This document shows positions 34,658 to 34,776 of a DNA stretch of 34,776 nucleotides, one piece after another. Origin of the DNA: an uncultured Oscillospiraceae bacterium (GTDB lineage Bacteria; Bacillota; Clostridia; Oscillospirales; Oscillospiraceae); contig CAMNOL010000011.1 of NCBI GenBank assembly GCA_946546815.1, positions 1 to 34,776 of the forward strand. Direction: 5' to 3'. Each line of letters starts with the position of its first letter. Position 1 is the first letter of the stretch. The translations under genes and the position numbers were made by a program. The notes under the pieces are model-generated. The model was not told the origin of the DNA. It did no database searches and saw only the letters and a program-made list of their open reading frames with translations.

Positions 34658-34686
34658 AAAACCCGCCGTTCAGGCGGGTTTTCTTC
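34658..34686 (+). terminator. Rho-independent terminator
   Basis: AAAACCCGCC-gttca-GGCGGGTTTTCTT. Confidence 0.85.
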
Positions 34687-34730
34687 CAAATTGGTATGGA
34701 AAAACTGTGCTGAAATCCCCGAAAAAACAG

Positions 34731-34759
34731 TTGACAAGCTCTGGGGAATCTGCTACACT
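34731..34759 (+). promoter_or_regulatory. Sigma-A promoter for a gene beyond the window
   Basis: TTGACA - 17 nt - TACACT. Confidence 0.7.
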
Positions 34760-34776
34760 GAAAAAGCCGCATTGAG

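Noticed and set aside
1-34776. Search for tRNA, rRNA, CRISPR arrays, prophage or transposase genes
   Set aside because: None recognised by reading; tRNAscan, CRISPR and IS searches would be needed for a definitive negative.

Overview
This is a GC-rich chromosomal window from a spore-forming Firmicute, probably an Oscillospiraceae-like Clostridia; the lineage is inferred from yabP/yabQ/divIC and gene style. It holds about 27 well-supported genes. In order these are: a TPP riboswitch with ThiT; a CbbX/SpoVK-type AAA+ ATPase; a zinc-ribbon/Big2 membrane protein with a long K/E-rich spacer; a macro-domain protein with a C-terminal extension next to a vWA protein; a YczE-like membrane protein divergent from a LysR regulator; two small membrane proteins; a malto-oligosaccharide locus (two GH13 glucosidases, LacI, SBP, two permeases, YesL/DUF624, AraC); an orphan sugar-binding lipoprotein; a second LysR; a HAD protein; yabP-yabQ-divIC-S1 protein; a TarI/IspD-like and TagF-like wall-polymer pair; a NAD epimerase; a DUF3298-like lipoprotein; malQ; a SpoIID-like protein; and citrate synthase. 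No rRNA, tRNA, CRISPR array or intact transposase was recognised. The strongest unexplained signal is a pair of related structured elements of about 161-170 bp, at 8359-8519 and 27539-27708 (minus). They share a core of about 110 bp, roughly three-quarters identical by eye. Each core is closed by a different pair of terminal inverted repeats. Both lie in the same orientation 23-24 bp upstream of a start codon. This is compatible with a MITE family carrying a cis-acting leader or with an undescribed structured RNA. The second candidate is the macro-domain/vWA gene pair.
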